Origin: Io17-Chloro-G2 sp963663135
GTDB lineage: Bacteria > Chloroflexota > Dehalococcoidia > Lucifugimonadales > UBA3495
Assembly: GCA_963663135.2 (NCBI GenBank)
Contig: CAXXRM010000005.1
Span: 1,054,001 to 1,118,000, forward strand
Length of the DNA stretch: 64,000 bases
Direction of reading: 5' to 3'
Part shown: piece after piece, positions 42,894-52,125 of the stretch
Layout of the letters: the number at the start of each line of letters is the position of its first letter
Numbering within the stretch: position 1 is the first letter of the stretch
Made by a program: the position numbers and the translations under genes
Notes under the pieces: generated by a model
Seen by the model: only the letters and a program-made list of their open reading frames with translations
Databases searched by the model: none
What the model was told of the DNA's origin: nothing

Positions 42894-45545
42894 TTAAGGG
42901 CGTACGCCCGGTTCGTCGCGCCGCCCTTCAGCCTGTCCGTCCGTCAGCGTTGCGCTTCCCATGGCGACCGTTAACAGGGAGGGCAGCACCACCAGGGCAG
43001 CCCCGGCGGCCATGGCGATCATCGTAGCGGTAATAACCCCGTAGGCCGAAAACAGAGGCATTGGAGCAAACGCCAAAACGCCGAACCCTATGGCGCTGGA
43101 TGCCGCCGATCCGATCAACGGCCCCCCGACGCCTGAGGCGGTTGCCCGCAGCGCGACAGTTTGGTCGGGGTTGCGTTCCATCTCCCGCCGAAATCTCAGG
43201 GTTACGTGGATTGAGTAATCAATTCCCAGTCCAATGGAAACGGCGGCGATGGTGGCGGTGACAAAATTCAGATGGAAACCGGCCAGGTACATGAATGCAT
43301 AGAGCCAGGACACCACCAGTCCCATGGGGATGACCGCGGCAACCGCCAAACGCAGTGACCGCAGCCAAACGGCAAGCAGAATCAGGCACGCCGCCACTGC
43401 GACCGGCAGGGAAACATTGAGGGCTTTGGTGGCCGCATGGAGGGTGGACTCCCGGGTGAACGGGGAGCCGGTGATCCCGGCGAACGATATGGAGGAAACC
43501 TGTCGTACCGGCTCCAGGTTCGTCTCCAACGATTGCCGGACTTGGACCAGCGTGGCCTGCTCGCGGGTGCCTCGAACGCCGAAAACCAGGATCGTAGCCA
43601 TCTCCCCGCTGGACTCCGAAACCGGCGAGACGGTCTCCCTGACCTGCTGCCGGTCGTAATACAGGCTGTCCGCACTTCGAGGAACGCCATATTGGTGCAT
43701 AAACTCATAGGCCGTTCGCAGCTGAATGGGGTCGTCGGGCAGCCCGTCTCCGTCATGGTCGGTGATGCGCATCCCGAACTCCGCTTCAATCTGCTCCCGG
43801 GCATAGTCGCTTCCAGTTAGCCGGGACAGCAAGGTCAGCACCGTTTGGCGGTACAGTCTGACCTGACCATCGTCGTCACTCCCCAGGTGGGGGTTTTGTC
43901 CCAGATCAGCGAGCAACCTCTCAATCGCCGCCAGGGACTCGCGGGAGGTGAGGTCTCCTCGGATATAAACTACCCCTGGTTCACCGGCGAGGTCCAAGTC
44001 CACGTGCTGTTCCAGTTTTTCCAGCCCCACGACCAGGTCTGAATCCGAGGCGAAAAACTCCTTGACGTCCAGTTGAGGTTCCAACTGAAACGCCAGGTAA
44101 GTGCTGACTACGGTAACCGCCGCCGCGGAGGAAAGGACGATCCAACGCACCTGTACCAACGCCGCCACTATACCGACGAACCCAAGTCGCCCGCCCGAGG
44201 CCTCGTTCGCGGTCCGGGCGTCTCGGGTTAACGGCGCTGCCGTGTAGGTCGGCCCCGCCGGGGACGGCCCACGTAAACCAGGGAGACGGTTCCCGTCCAG
44301 ACGCATTCTCACCAACGGCAGGAAGATGCCCATTACCAGGTAGCTCGCAATCGTGGCAATTCCCGCCGCCACTGCGAATCCGATGATGGTTTCAATGCCT
44401 GAAGTGATGTTGGCTAGGAAGGCGATGCCGTCCGACAACATGGCGAGGGTTAAAGCGCCGATCACTGCTGCCAGCCCGGTGCCCAGGGCCAGGGATGGCG
44501 CGCGGCCAAGCCGGCGTTCCTCCTGGTAACGGGCTGAGGCATGGATGAAAAAGTCCACCCCAAGGGAGACTATGGCGATGGGCACAATGAGGTCCAGAGT
44601 CAGTGACGAATTTAGGCCCACAAGATTGGACCCGCCTTTCAGCCAAACCAAGACCATCAGCAGGCCAACGAAAGCGAGTACCGCCGAGGACCAGGAGCGG
44701 AGCGTGACGCCAACGACAACCAGCACCAAGAGAATCGTAGCGCCGATGTAAGGCAATACTGTCCTGCCCTGTTCCATAGATTCCAGGTTCACGTCGATGG
44801 CCAAACCCCAGAGCCGGTAGTTGGTTTGGCTCCCCCGCAAGGTTTCCTGGACCCGCCGGTTGAACCGCTCCTTGTTCAGGGTCGCCTCGTCGTTGGACAG
44901 GCTCAAAATTGGCGGACCACCGCCCAGCAAGGCGTTGTCCGAGGCCACGAAGAAAAACAAAGCCGGGGCCCGCCAATACTCGAACTCCTCGCCATTAAAG
45001 GTCCTGGTCTCGGATTCCGCGTCCAGAGACAGTGAGTCACGAAGTTGTTCACCGTGGGGCCCGGACAAAAGGCGGTGCACTGCCAGCTTCACTTCCAGGC
45101 CTGTTGCAGTTTCCAGGCTGGACGCACCCTCGGGGTCCAACGCTAACAGGAGACTTACGCCGTCGGCTATGGTGAACAAGCCAAAAGTCTGCCTTTGTGC
45201 CTCGGCGTCGTAGCCGTGGTACAGGTAGCGCCCCAGCTCCGATTTCCTGAGCCGTTCCTGGTTCTGGTACAACTCCCACAACGGTTGCTGGCGCAGAATG
45301 TCCCCTTGGCGGTCCTCAACAATAAAGCCGGTCCCATGAATCCTGGCATGGAATTCTTGGTCGATCTGCTCTTGAAGCTCAAACACAGGTCCGCCGGGGT
45401 CCTGCGAGGCCTGTTCCGTGGGCGCCATGAGCAGCATCGGTAGTATCAGCAAGCCGGTAACCAGCAGAATGCCGGCGATGTACCAACCGGAGTAACCTAT
45501 CAGCAGTTGGACCGCGCGGTCTGCCGGGTCTTGGCGCCAGTTCAT
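42894..45545 (-). CDS. MMPL/RND family transporter
   Basis: An 883-residue membrane transporter with the MMPL/RND two-repeat plan. TM1 at residues ~16-36 is followed by a large extracytoplasmic loop. A five-to-six helix bundle (about 260-400) has the SSD-like LIVPIAIVSLGVDFFIHASARYQEER motif (G-V-D). A second TM and loop come next, then a second bundle with VSIGLGIDYSIHVTLRFRREM. The acidic residues in these G-[VI]-D motifs carry proton flow in relatives. It probably exports lipids or hydrophobic compounds. ATG 45545; no periplasmic adaptor gene is nearby, as usual for MMPL types. Confidence 0.88.
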   Translation of the reverse strand: MNWRQDPADRAVQLLIGYSGWYIAGILLVTGLLILPMLLMAPTEQASQDPGGPVFELQEQIDQEFHARIHGTGFIVEDRQGDILRQQPLWELYQNQERLRKSELGRYLYHGYDAEAQRQTFGLFTIADGVSLLLALDPEGASSLETATGLEVKLAVHRLLSGPHGEQLRDSLSLDAESETRTFNGEEFEYWRAPALFFFVASDNALLGGGPPILSLSNDEATLNKERFNRRVQETLRGSQTNYRLWGLAIDVNLESMEQGRTVLPYIGATILLVLVVVGVTLRSWSSAVLAFVGLLMVLVWLKGGSNLVGLNSSLTLDLIVPIAIVSLGVDFFIHASARYQEERRLGRAPSLALGTGLAAVIGALTLAMLSDGIAFLANITSGIETIIGFAVAAGIATIASYLVMGIFLPLVRMRLDGNRLPGLRGPSPAGPTYTAAPLTRDARTANEASGGRLGFVGIVAALVQVRWIVLSSAAAVTVVSTYLAFQLEPQLDVKEFFASDSDLVVGLEKLEQHVDLDLAGEPGVVYIRGDLTSRESLAAIERLLADLGQNPHLGSDDDGQVRLYRQTVLTLLSRLTGSDYAREQIEAEFGMRITDHDGDGLPDDPIQLRTAYEFMHQYGVPRSADSLYYDRQQVRETVSPVSESSGEMATILVFGVRGTREQATLVQVRQSLETNLEPVRQVSSISFAGITGSPFTRESTLHAATKALNVSLPVAVAACLILLAVWLRSLRLAVAAVIPMGLVVSWLYAFMYLAGFHLNFVTATIAAVSIGLGIDYSIHVTLRFRREMERNPDQTVALRATASGVGGPLIGSAASSAIGFGVLAFAPMPLFSAYGVITATMIAMAAGAALVVLPSLLTVAMGSATLTDGQAEGRRDEPGVRP

Positions 45546-45825
45546 GCTGTCGTGTTCATGCGATGTTCACAACCAAGGTTATCTGCGGGCCGAGTCAAAT
45601 ATGATGCTCGGGGAGGAAGGAGTCCACATTGAGATTAACACCACCAATGCCAACCTGCCCACGCTCTGGGATCGTGTTTCCGTAGCGGTTCCCGTCGTGG
45701 CGCGGTGCATCGGCGTCGGTCAGCCGCTATAATCAGCTTGCTCTGCCCCAGGAGTGCTGGGACCGGGATTCGCGTCCATGACAACATAGGCGCCAGGACG
45801 GACTTTTGGCGAATTGGAGGATGCT

Positions 45826-46602
45826 ATGGACCTGGGTTTGGAAGGCCGGGTAGCCATGATTACCGGAGGCAGCAATGGCCTGGGAAAACAGGCCGCGCAA
45901 ACCCTGGCCAGAGAGGGCTGCAAGGTGTCCATTTGCGCCAGAGGCCCTGAAAAGCTCGAGGGGACGGTTGCGGAATTTCAGGCCCAGGGTTATGTCGTCC
46001 ATGGCACTCAGGCCGACGTGACCATGGAGGCCGACGCACAACGTTTCTACCAGGAGACGCTGGACAACCTGGGCCAACCGGACATCCTGGTCAACAACGT
46101 GGGAGGTCGAAGAGGCTCCGCGGTTTTCGAGGAGATGACGCTGGAGCAATTCCAGGAGGGCCTGGACGTGAATCTTATATGCGCAGTCCGGTTGATGGCC
46201 ATGGTGCTGCCCCACATGAAGTCCCAGAGGTGGGGCCGCATCGTCAACATATCTTCAATCTACGGCCGGGAGCATGGCGGTTCCATGGACTATATGGCCG
46301 CCAAGGCTGGCCTGATCGCATTTTCGAAGCATCTGGCCCTGCAGACCATCCCTTACAACGTGTTGGTCAACTGCATTGCGCCCGGGTCCATCGACTTCCC
46401 TGGCAGCAGCTGGGACCGGTTCCAACAGAACAACTCTCCTGAGGTTGTGGCCGAGTTCATCGAACGGAACCTGCCGGCCGGCAGGTTTGGCTGGCCGGAA
46501 CCCATTGGGGAGATGGTGGCCTTTCTGGCCTCGGACCGGGCCGACCTCGTGGCCGGCGCCTGTATCAACGTGGACGGGGGCCAATCCAAGTCTCTGTTCT
46601 AG
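45826..46602 (+). CDS. SDR family oxidoreductase
   Basis: A 258-residue classical short-chain dehydrogenase: TGGSNGLG near residue 12, NNVGG near residue 88, catalytic Ser in VNISSIYG, and YMAAKAG (YxxxK). The C-terminal DGGQSK ending is typical of 3-oxoacyl-ACP reductase-like members. ATG 45826 is set by GGAGG at 45816-45820; an upstream TTG at 45814 is not needed. It stands alone on the plus strand and is followed by a strong bidirectional terminator. Confidence 0.92.
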   Translation: MDLGLEGRVAMITGGSNGLGKQAAQTLAREGCKVSICARGPEKLEGTVAEFQAQGYVVHGTQADVTMEADAQRFYQETLDNLGQPDILVNNVGGRRGSAVFEEMTLEQFQEGLDVNLICAVRLMAMVLPHMKSQRWGRIVNISSIYGREHGGSMDYMAAKAGLIAFSKHLALQTIPYNVLVNCIAPGSIDFPGSSWDRFQQNNSPEVVAEFIERNLPAGRFGWPEPIGEMVAFLASDRADLVAGACINVDGGQSKSLF

Positions 46603-46631
46603 CGCTTCGTCCCGGTTCGGTCATGAACCAA

Positions 46632-46684
46632 AAATCCCCCGGATTTCCGGCATGTTGCCGGGTCCGGGGGATTTGAACTTTTTG
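46632..46684. terminator. Bidirectional terminator
   Basis: AAATCCCCCGGA (46632-46643) pairs perfectly with TCCGGGGGATTT (46663-46674), with a T-run after it (CTTTTTG at 46679) and an A-run before it (AAAAA at 46630-46634). It sits between the SDR gene (plus) and the VOC gene (minus) and can stop transcription from both sides. Confidence 0.9.
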
Positions 46685-46726
46685 CGCCTGTGCCTGAAGA
46701 GGGCACCATGGTGAGCCTCTTGACGG

Positions 46727-47176
46727 CTAGGCCATATGTTTCGCCGCCGAAGGCACCGGGTCGGGGTCGCCCATGCGGTCTCTCTCATCTTCTTTGGTCT
46801 GGAGCTCAATTTGCAGCCTGATGCCGTTGGGGTCGTTGAAGTAGAAGGTCTTGCCCCAGTGGCGTTCGATGACGTCGGTGACTTCGACTCCATTGTCCTG
46901 GAGAAGCTTCATGGACTCTTCGAACTCCTCGTTGGTGGAAACCGGTATGGCGAAATGGTTCAGGTACTGGTTGCCGGTCTTGGCCAGGTCTTCCGTAGTC
47001 TCAAAGAAGGCGAAGGAATTGCCTCCGCCGATCTCTACGTTGTAGTGCCGCCCCCCGTTGGGGGTGCGCATGGTCCTGGCAATCTTCATGCCAAGGATGC
47101 CGCAATAGAACTGGATTGTGGCTTCCATGTCGTTGGTGTTCACGCCCACGTGATCAATGTTGGTGGTTTTGAACAT
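46727..47176 (-). CDS. VOC family protein (glyoxalase/bleomycin resistance fold)
   Basis: A 149-residue vicinal-oxygen-chelate protein. The N-terminal IDHVGVNTNDMEATIQFYCGILGM supplies the first metal His. NHFAIPVSTNEEFEESMKLL and FYFNDPNGIRLQIELQ supply the second His and the C-terminal Glu. Members are isomerases, dioxygenases or lyases using a divalent metal; the substrate is unknown. ATG 47176 behind GGGAGG is preferred over the longer frame from 47314. It lies 74 bases after the endonuclease III-like gene on the same strand. Confidence 0.88.
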   Translation of the reverse strand: MFKTTNIDHVGVNTNDMEATIQFYCGILGMKIARTMRTPNGGRHYNVEIGGGNSFAFFETTEDLAKTGNQYLNHFAIPVSTNEEFEESMKLLQDNGVEVTDVIERHWGKTFYFNDPNGIRLQIELQTKEDERDRMGDPDPVPSAAKHMA

Positions 47177-47250
47177 GGTTCCGCCTCCCGTTGCAAGAAT
47201 CATTAACCCCATTTTATCAGAGGCGCAACGACGCCGATAGGCCCAAAAGC

Positions 47251-47973
47251 TCAGCCGGCGGGTACCACCAACCTGCCGGCCGCGCATTGGTCCAACAGGC
47301 AGCAACCGGCGCATTTGGGCGTTTTGGAGCAGGCTTCCTTGGCGTGCCGGTCGAGAAGGGCGTGGTATTCGTTGAACATTCCGGCGTCTAAGGGCAGGTT
47401 GTGGTGAAAAAGGTCCTGGCAGGTCCCGTAGTCGTTTGCAGGCGCTTCTGGCAGCACCCCCAGCCTGGACAGGATACGCCGGGTGTAGGCATCAATTACG
47501 AACGACGGCTTGCCCGCGGCGTAAAGAAGAATATCGTCAGCGGTTTCCGGCCCGATCCCGTGGATGGAAAGCAGCTGGGACCGCAGTGGTCCCGCGTCCT
47601 GGGAAAGAAAGGCCGTCAGGTCTCCATTGCTGAATTCCTGGATGTACGCTGCGAAAGCCTTCAGCTTGCGGGCCTTGGCGTTGAAGTAGCCGCTGGGGCG
47701 TATGACCGCCGCCAATTCATCCTGAGACATCCGGTGGATGGCTTCCAGGGAGAAACACTGGGCGGCCTTGAGATTGTTCAAGGCCTTTTCCACGTTGGTC
47801 CAGGCCGCCGATTGGGTCAGAATAGCCCCAAAGACCACGTCAACGGGGCCGTTCCCGGGCCACCAGCCCTGGGGGCCGTAGGCGCGGTATAGCCGGCGGT
47901 ACACCTCCTGTAGGTATGGGCCCAGGTCTTTCGGGGGATCAATTGGGGTGTTAACTGCGGGTTGACGGGGCAT
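47251..47973 (-). CDS. Endonuclease III-like DNA glycosylase, probably monofunctional
   Basis: A 240-residue HhH-GPD protein with a C-terminal iron-sulfur cluster (C-S-K-T-P-K-C-A-G-C-C-L-L-D-Q-C, a C-x6-C-x2-C-x5-C pattern). The helix-hairpin-helix is LSIHGIGPETADDILLYAAG, followed by the catalytic Asp in FVIDAYTRRI. Where endonuclease III has the lyase Lys (G-x-x-K-T-A), this protein has Glu (GPETAD). It therefore resembles the MagIII-type 3-methyladenine glycosylases, which remove bases without cutting the strand. It starts 4 bases after the sfsA stop. Confidence 0.85.
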   Translation of the reverse strand: MPRQPAVNTPIDPPKDLGPYLQEVYRRLYRAYGPQGWWPGNGPVDVVFGAILTQSAAWTNVEKALNNLKAAQCFSLEAIHRMSQDELAAVIRPSGYFNAKARKLKAFAAYIQEFSNGDLTAFLSQDAGPLRSQLLSIHGIGPETADDILLYAAGKPSFVIDAYTRRILSRLGVLPEAPANDYGTCQDLFHHNLPLDAGMFNEYHALLDRHAKEACSKTPKCAGCCLLDQCAAGRLVVPAG

Positions 47974-47977
47974 TGCG

Positions 47978-48730
47978 TTAACCTGGTTGCGTCTTTGGGG
48001 CGCCCTGGTCAGCGACGGCCAACTTTGGAAGGTGGATGGGGATTTGTCCCGCCAGAGAAACTTCCCGGAGGGTCACCCGGCAGGTGTGGGCATAGGCTTC
48101 CACCCCCGACGCCAACGCCAGCCGGAAAGCCGCGGCGAAATCCGGGTCAGCGGCATCGTGGGGGGAGAACCGCCGAGCATCCTCCCGCTGAATCACGAAA
48201 ATCACGGCGGCACGACTTCCCTCCTCTACGGCTTTGACGAGGCTGCCCATGTGCTTGACGCCTCGGGAAGTGGGGGCATCCGGAAACAACGCAGCACCGG
48301 ATTCCACCAGGGTCACTGACTTGGTTTCCAAGTAGCACTTGCCGGTCGCTCCGGCATTCGAAGGGTCTTGTAATAGAAAGTCCAACCGGCTCTCCCCGTA
48401 GGTCGATTCCGGTTTGACCTGGGTATATTCGGCGAATTGGGGCAGCTCTCCTTTGGCCAGGGCCTCGGCAACCAGGTAGTTCGGCAGCCGGGCATCGGCT
48501 GACACCAGGGCAAAACCGAGGTCAACCAAGCACAGATCATAACCTGTCTTGCGATGGCTGCCCGGCTTTCGTTTCAGCCAGACCCGTATGCCAGGTACGA
48601 ACAACTCGCGCATCCGGCCGGAGTTGGCCACGTGGGCCAGTACGTCTCCGCCCTCGACCCTCACCCTGGCGGCGAACCGGTTCAACCGCTCCAAAAAGGT
48701 CGCTTCCACCAGGTCCGGACCCAGGTCCAC
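47978..48730 (-). CDS. sfsA: DNA/RNA nuclease SfsA
   Basis: A 250-residue SfsA protein. Visible family blocks: FLERLNRFAARVRVEG with an N-terminal OB-type fold, VANSGRMRELFVPG, YDLCLVDLG, STYGESRLDFLLQ, the nuclease-like KCYLETKSVTLVE (ExK), FPDAPTSRGVKHMGSL and VIFVIQREDARRFSPHDAADPDF. SfsA was first known from a sugar-fermentation phenotype and later shown to be a nuclease. It starts with ATG 48730 and shares a short overlap-free junction with the endonuclease III-like gene, so both may serve DNA repair. Confidence 0.93.
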   Translation of the reverse strand: MDLGPDLVEATFLERLNRFAARVRVEGGDVLAHVANSGRMRELFVPGIRVWLKRKPGSHRKTGYDLCLVDLGFALVSADARLPNYLVAEALAKGELPQFAEYTQVKPESTYGESRLDFLLQDPSNAGATGKCYLETKSVTLVESGAALFPDAPTSRGVKHMGSLVKAVEEGSRAAVIFVIQREDARRFSPHDAADPDFAAAFRLALASGVEAYAHTCRVTLREVSLAGQIPIHLPKLAVADQGAPKTQPG

Positions 48731-48857
48731 ATTGCCTCCTATGAGTTAGAGCAAACCTGAAAGAGCCAATGTTAGCAACCCCCCGCCGGTGGGACAACCG
48801 GGCCCGGAGCGGCCCACGCCTTTCCATTGTCCACCGTAGTTCCCGCGGTAACACCTG

Positions 48858-49013
48858 CCCCGTCTTTCTCGCCGCAGCGGGAATCCAGAACTCCATTCCT
48901 GCGCCAACGCGGTTGTGTTAACGGGCATACGTCAGGCAGAGCATCCTGCGTGTGGGTATTCCTGGTTTCTCACCAAAAGGGTTCTGGATTCCCGCTGCGG
49001 CGAGAAAGACGGG
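48858..49013. repeat. Dispersed inverted-repeat element, copy 3 (perfect arms)
   Basis: This copy has a perfect 33-base terminal inverted repeat (left 48858-48890, right 48981-49013). Both arms carry the same compensating change (CTTTCTCGCC versus CATTCTCGCC in other copies). The interior is 90 bases. It is the shortest and best preserved copy. Confidence 0.85.
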
Positions 49014-49132
49014 GGGATTTAATCACAACTGAACGACTCTGGAACGAGTGTTTTGCATGGATTGGCACGCGGGCGGACTGATATAATGGCGCAAGCCAGC
49101 CTCGGGAAACCACTCTGCGCGGGAGATTCGCT

Positions 49133-49969
49133 GTGGCCCGGTTCCTCGAACGATTGGACGAGGCTTGTCAATCCTCGGAAAGCCTGGTGTGCGTCGGTCT
49201 GGATCCGGATCCCAAACGCATGCCGGCGATGGGCGTGGCGGATTTCAACGCTGCTATCGTAGAAGCCACCGCCGGATTGGCTTGCGCCTATAAGCCCAAT
49301 TTAGCGTTCTACGAGGCGTTGGGAATTCCCGGCCTGACCGCCTTGGAACAGACCGTCACATGCATCCGGAGCCAGGCCCCTCATGCCATCGTCATCGGCG
49401 ACGCCAAGCGCGGGGACATGGGGCCGTCCAGCGAAGCCTACGCCGCGGCAATGTTCCGGGTTTGGGACTTCGACGCGGTCACGATCAACGGCTGGGGCGG
49501 CAGTGATTCGATAGAGCCTTTCCTGAATGACCCCGATCATGGCGCTTTCTTGTGGTGCCGGGGCTCCAATCCAGGATCGGCCGACCTGCAGGACCTGGAA
49601 GTGGCTGGCCCGCAGGGCAATATTCCCCTTTACCAACACCTGGCGCTAACAGCCGGCCATTGGAACTCCGCGGGGAACCTGGGCCTGGTAATGGGCGCCA
49701 CCAACCCAAGGCAACTGAAATCGGTGAGGAACTCCTGCCCAGACATGCCCTTTCTCATTCCCGGGGTCGGCGCGCAGGGCGGGGACTTGGAGGCGGCGGT
49801 CGGTGACGGCGTGGACTCAAATGGCCGCCGGGCCATCGTTAACTCGTCCCGGGGCATCATCTACGCGTCCACCGGCAGCGATTTCGCCGCCGCCGCCGCC
49901 CGGGAAACGGCGCGGTTGCGGGATGCCATCAACCGGATACTGGATTCGAGGGACCAGGGATGGCGCTAA
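49133..49969 (+). CDS. pyrF: Orotidine 5'-phosphate decarboxylase (type 2)
   Basis: A 278-residue enzyme that makes UMP from orotidine monophosphate, the last step of the pyrimidine path. The catalytic D-x-K-x-x-D array is in VIGDAKRGDM (Asp90, Lys92, Asp95). CVGLDPDP and the C-terminal PGVGAQGG phosphate-binding segment are present. The length above 270 residues fits the long (type 2) group. The start is GTG at 49133, behind GGGAGA. Its last bases overlap the next gene by 10 bases. It lies away from the other pyr genes on the opposite strand. Confidence 0.93.
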   Translation: MARFLERLDEACQSSESLVCVGLDPDPKRMPAMGVADFNAAIVEATAGLACAYKPNLAFYEALGIPGLTALEQTVTCIRSQAPHAIVIGDAKRGDMGPSSEAYAAAMFRVWDFDAVTINGWGGSDSIEPFLNDPDHGAFLWCRGSNPGSADLQDLEVAGPQGNIPLYQHLALTAGHWNSAGNLGLVMGATNPRQLKSVRNSCPDMPFLIPGVGAQGGDLEAAVGDGVDSNGRRAIVNSSRGIIYASTGSDFAAAAARETARLRDAINRILDSRDQGWR

Positions 49970-50178
49970 CGCTGCGGGTCGGCGACGTGGTCCGGATGAA
50001 GAAGGCCCACCCATGCGGCGGCTACCATTGGCGAGTTGGCCGGCTGGGGGCGGATATTGGATTGACTTGCCAAACCTGCGGACGACACATCATGGTCGCC
50101 CGGTCCTACCTTGACCGGCGGGTCAAGGAGATCATACCCCGGGAAACGACTCCGGCGGCGAGCCAAGAGAAAGCCTGA
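49960..50178 (+). CDS. DUF951 family protein
   Basis: A 72-residue protein of the DUF951 type: VGDVVRMKKAHPCGGYHWRVGRLGADIGLTCQTCGRHIMVARSYLDRRVKEI. The H-P-C-G and C-Q-T-C-G cysteines suggest a small zinc or nucleic acid-binding fold. In many bacteria DUF951 lies near ribosome or chromosome partition genes; here it is translationally coupled to pyrF by a 10-base overlap. Function unknown. Confidence 0.85.
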   Translation: MALTLRVGDVVRMKKAHPCGGYHWRVGRLGADIGLTCQTCGRHIMVARSYLDRRVKEIIPRETTPAASQEKA

Positions 50179-50204
50179 TCCGCTGATATTCCTTTGGGGT
50201 AGGG

Positions 50205-51155
50205 TTAGGCCGTGGGTACCGACAGCGGAGTCTGGTCCTTGGGGTTTCTTTCCCAGTCAAGTATTTCGGCGTGGTATCCGCGAAGCTCGTCAGACATGGT
50301 TTCGATGAAGTTGCGAACTGCCCGACCCAGGAACTTGCCCTTCAAAGTGCAGATTCCTATTACCGATGTCTCGAAGATATGGTCGAGCCTGACGACTCCC
50401 AACTTGTCGTGGTCTTCTTGATGCAGGGTGAAGTCGCTGCATACGGCAACCCCCATGCCGATTTCCACGTATCGTTTTATCGACTCGGTATCGTCCAATG
50501 CCAGAACGACTTCGCAGGAAATCCCCTGGCCCTTCAACGCCTGCTCAACCTTTTGCCGGGTGAGACTCTCCTGGCCGGATAGGATCAGCGGCCACTCGGC
50601 GATACCCTGCAGCGTGGGGAGTGTCTGGTTAAGCAGGGGATGTTCCGGAGGGGTCATCAGGACTACGTTGTACTCAAATAGCTCGGTGAACTCCAGAGAG
50701 AAATCGTCCGCGGGCGGAGGAGAACAGAAACCCAAATCAACCTCTCCGGACCGGACCAACTGAATCAGTGGCGAGTAGGCGCGGGCCAGCAGCCGGATGC
50801 GGACATCGGGGTAGCGCTCCCGAAAAGATTGAATGCCTCGGGGTAGGTGGTGCATCACCAGGTCCGGGTAAGCTCCGATACTGAAGGACCCCCGTCGCTC
50901 CGAATAGTCCATCTGGGTCTTCAGTGTGTCCACCGAGGTCACTACCGGAGTAACCAACTCCAGTAGTGTGATGCCTTCCGAAGTCAGTTGTATGGGGCGC
51001 TTGATGCGGTCGAATAGCGTAATCCCAAACTCCGACTCCAGTTTTCGGAGGTGTGTTGTAACCGTGGGTTGGCCCAACTCCAGGGTGCGGGCTGCCTTGG
51101 AAACGCTGCGCAGCCTCGCCACATGATAGAAACTAATGAGTTCCCTTAGTTCCAC
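50205..51155 (-). CDS. LysR family transcriptional regulator
   Basis: A 316-residue LysR regulator. The N-terminal winged helix-turn-helix is ELISFYHVARLRSVSKAARTLELGQPTVTTHLRKLESEFGITLFDR. The effector-binding domain follows, with two type I periplasmic-binding folds (residues ~95-300). GTG at 51155 is preferred because it aligns with the usual LysR N-terminus and has GGGGGA nine bases before. A longer frame from ATG 51272 adds about 39 untypical residues. It diverges from the ferredoxin gene at 51384, so it may control it; this is inferred from position only. Confidence 0.85.
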   Translation of the reverse strand: MELRELISFYHVARLRSVSKAARTLELGQPTVTTHLRKLESEFGITLFDRIKRPIQLTSEGITLLELVTPVVTSVDTLKTQMDYSERRGSFSIGAYPDLVMHHLPRGIQSFRERYPDVRIRLLARAYSPLIQLVRSGEVDLGFCSPPPADDFSLEFTELFEYNVVLMTPPEHPLLNQTLPTLQGIAEWPLILSGQESLTRQKVEQALKGQGISCEVVLALDDTESIKRYVEIGMGVAVCSDFTLHQEDHDKLGVVRLDHIFETSVIGICTLKGKFLGRAVRNFIETMSDELRGYHAEILDWERNPKDQTPLSVPTA

Positions 51156-51383
51156 GGATAAATTCCCCCAGAGACTGTCCTGGGCATTTCTGATATTATA
51201 TATCAATCGATATTGCTTGACAAAATATTCGGTTGATTTGAGAATAAGCCAAAGGTGCATTCCCGCTTCCACCGTCTGTAACCCCTGTACTGAGCTTTGT
51301 AGTTCGAACCTCCTTGGGGAACCCGTAGCCGTGGACCCGACTCAAACAGGTCATCGAGCCCAGCCGCAAGGGAAAGCATCCGA

Positions 51384-51623
51384 ATGCCTTACGTAATCAC
51401 CGAACCTTGCAAAGGTGTCAAAGACGCTACCTGTGTGCAGGTCTGCCCCGTCGATTGCATCGTTTCTACCGACGATGACGATATGTTTTACATTGATCCG
51501 GAAACCTGTATCGATTGCTCCTATTGTGTGTCGGTCTGCCCGGTAAACGCGATTTTCGACGAGTTTGCGGTACCCTCCCAATGGAGGGACTACATCAAGA
51601 AGAACCGGGACTACTTCAAGTAA
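51384..51623 (+). CDS. Ferredoxin with two iron-sulfur cluster motifs
   Basis: A 79-residue ferredoxin. The first motif, CKGVKDATCVQVCPVDCI, has the wider spacing of 7Fe ferredoxins (one cluster may be 3Fe-4S). The second, CIDCSYCVSVCPVNAI, is a full 4Fe-4S C-x2-C-x2-C-x3-CP motif. The tail QWRDYIKKNRDYFK is typical of the Azotobacter/Thermus type. It is a soluble electron carrier and could serve the window's oxygenases, but no reductase is adjacent. Start ATG 51384. Its promoter lies in the 228 bases shared with the LysR gene. Confidence 0.93.
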   Translation: MPYVITEPCKGVKDATCVQVCPVDCIVSTDDDDMFYIDPETCIDCSYCVSVCPVNAIFDEFAVPSQWRDYIKKNRDYFK

Positions 51624-51672
51624 TAGCCGGCCAACCAGGCCGCTCATACCCCCAGAGCCTTTTTAATTGTCC

Positions 51673-51848
51673 CCCGTCATTCCCGCCGCAGCGGGAATCC
51701 AGAGCCCTCATCATGCGCCAAGGCGGTTATGCCAGCTAAGACGCGTCAGGTGGCCGGCCCGACGTCCCACCTGGACCATTCCTGCAGACCCCCAGCAGGT
51801 TGGATGGGAGAAAGGACTCTGGATTCCCGCTGCGGCCAGAATGACGGG
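51673..51848. repeat. Dispersed inverted-repeat element, copy 4
   Basis: The left arm (51673-51708) and right arm (51815-51848) are imperfect complements with the GCAGCGGGAATCCAGAG core. The interior has GCGCCAAGGCGGTTATGCCA and GACGCGTCAGGTGGCC, shared with copy 2 in opposite orientation. Confidence 0.75.
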
Positions 51849-52125
51849 AGTAAGGGACACAGGGGCCCAGCCATTCCCGTTGCTCCGAGAAAAACGGGCG
51901 TGGGGTTGTGCGACGATCCTGACATATCCTAGTCGCGGTTAGGATGGCATTTAGACCTCCCTGACCGCAGTTTGCAATGGGATTGCCCCGTCTGCGCCGC
52001 GGGTTGATGGGATTCCGTCCCTCGGGATAAACTAGCCCTGCATCAGGGGCGCATTGACGCTGGCCCGGTCGCGCCGGGCTCAAGCTGACAACTCTGTGAA
52101 AATCCTTGATGGGGAATGGATTGCG

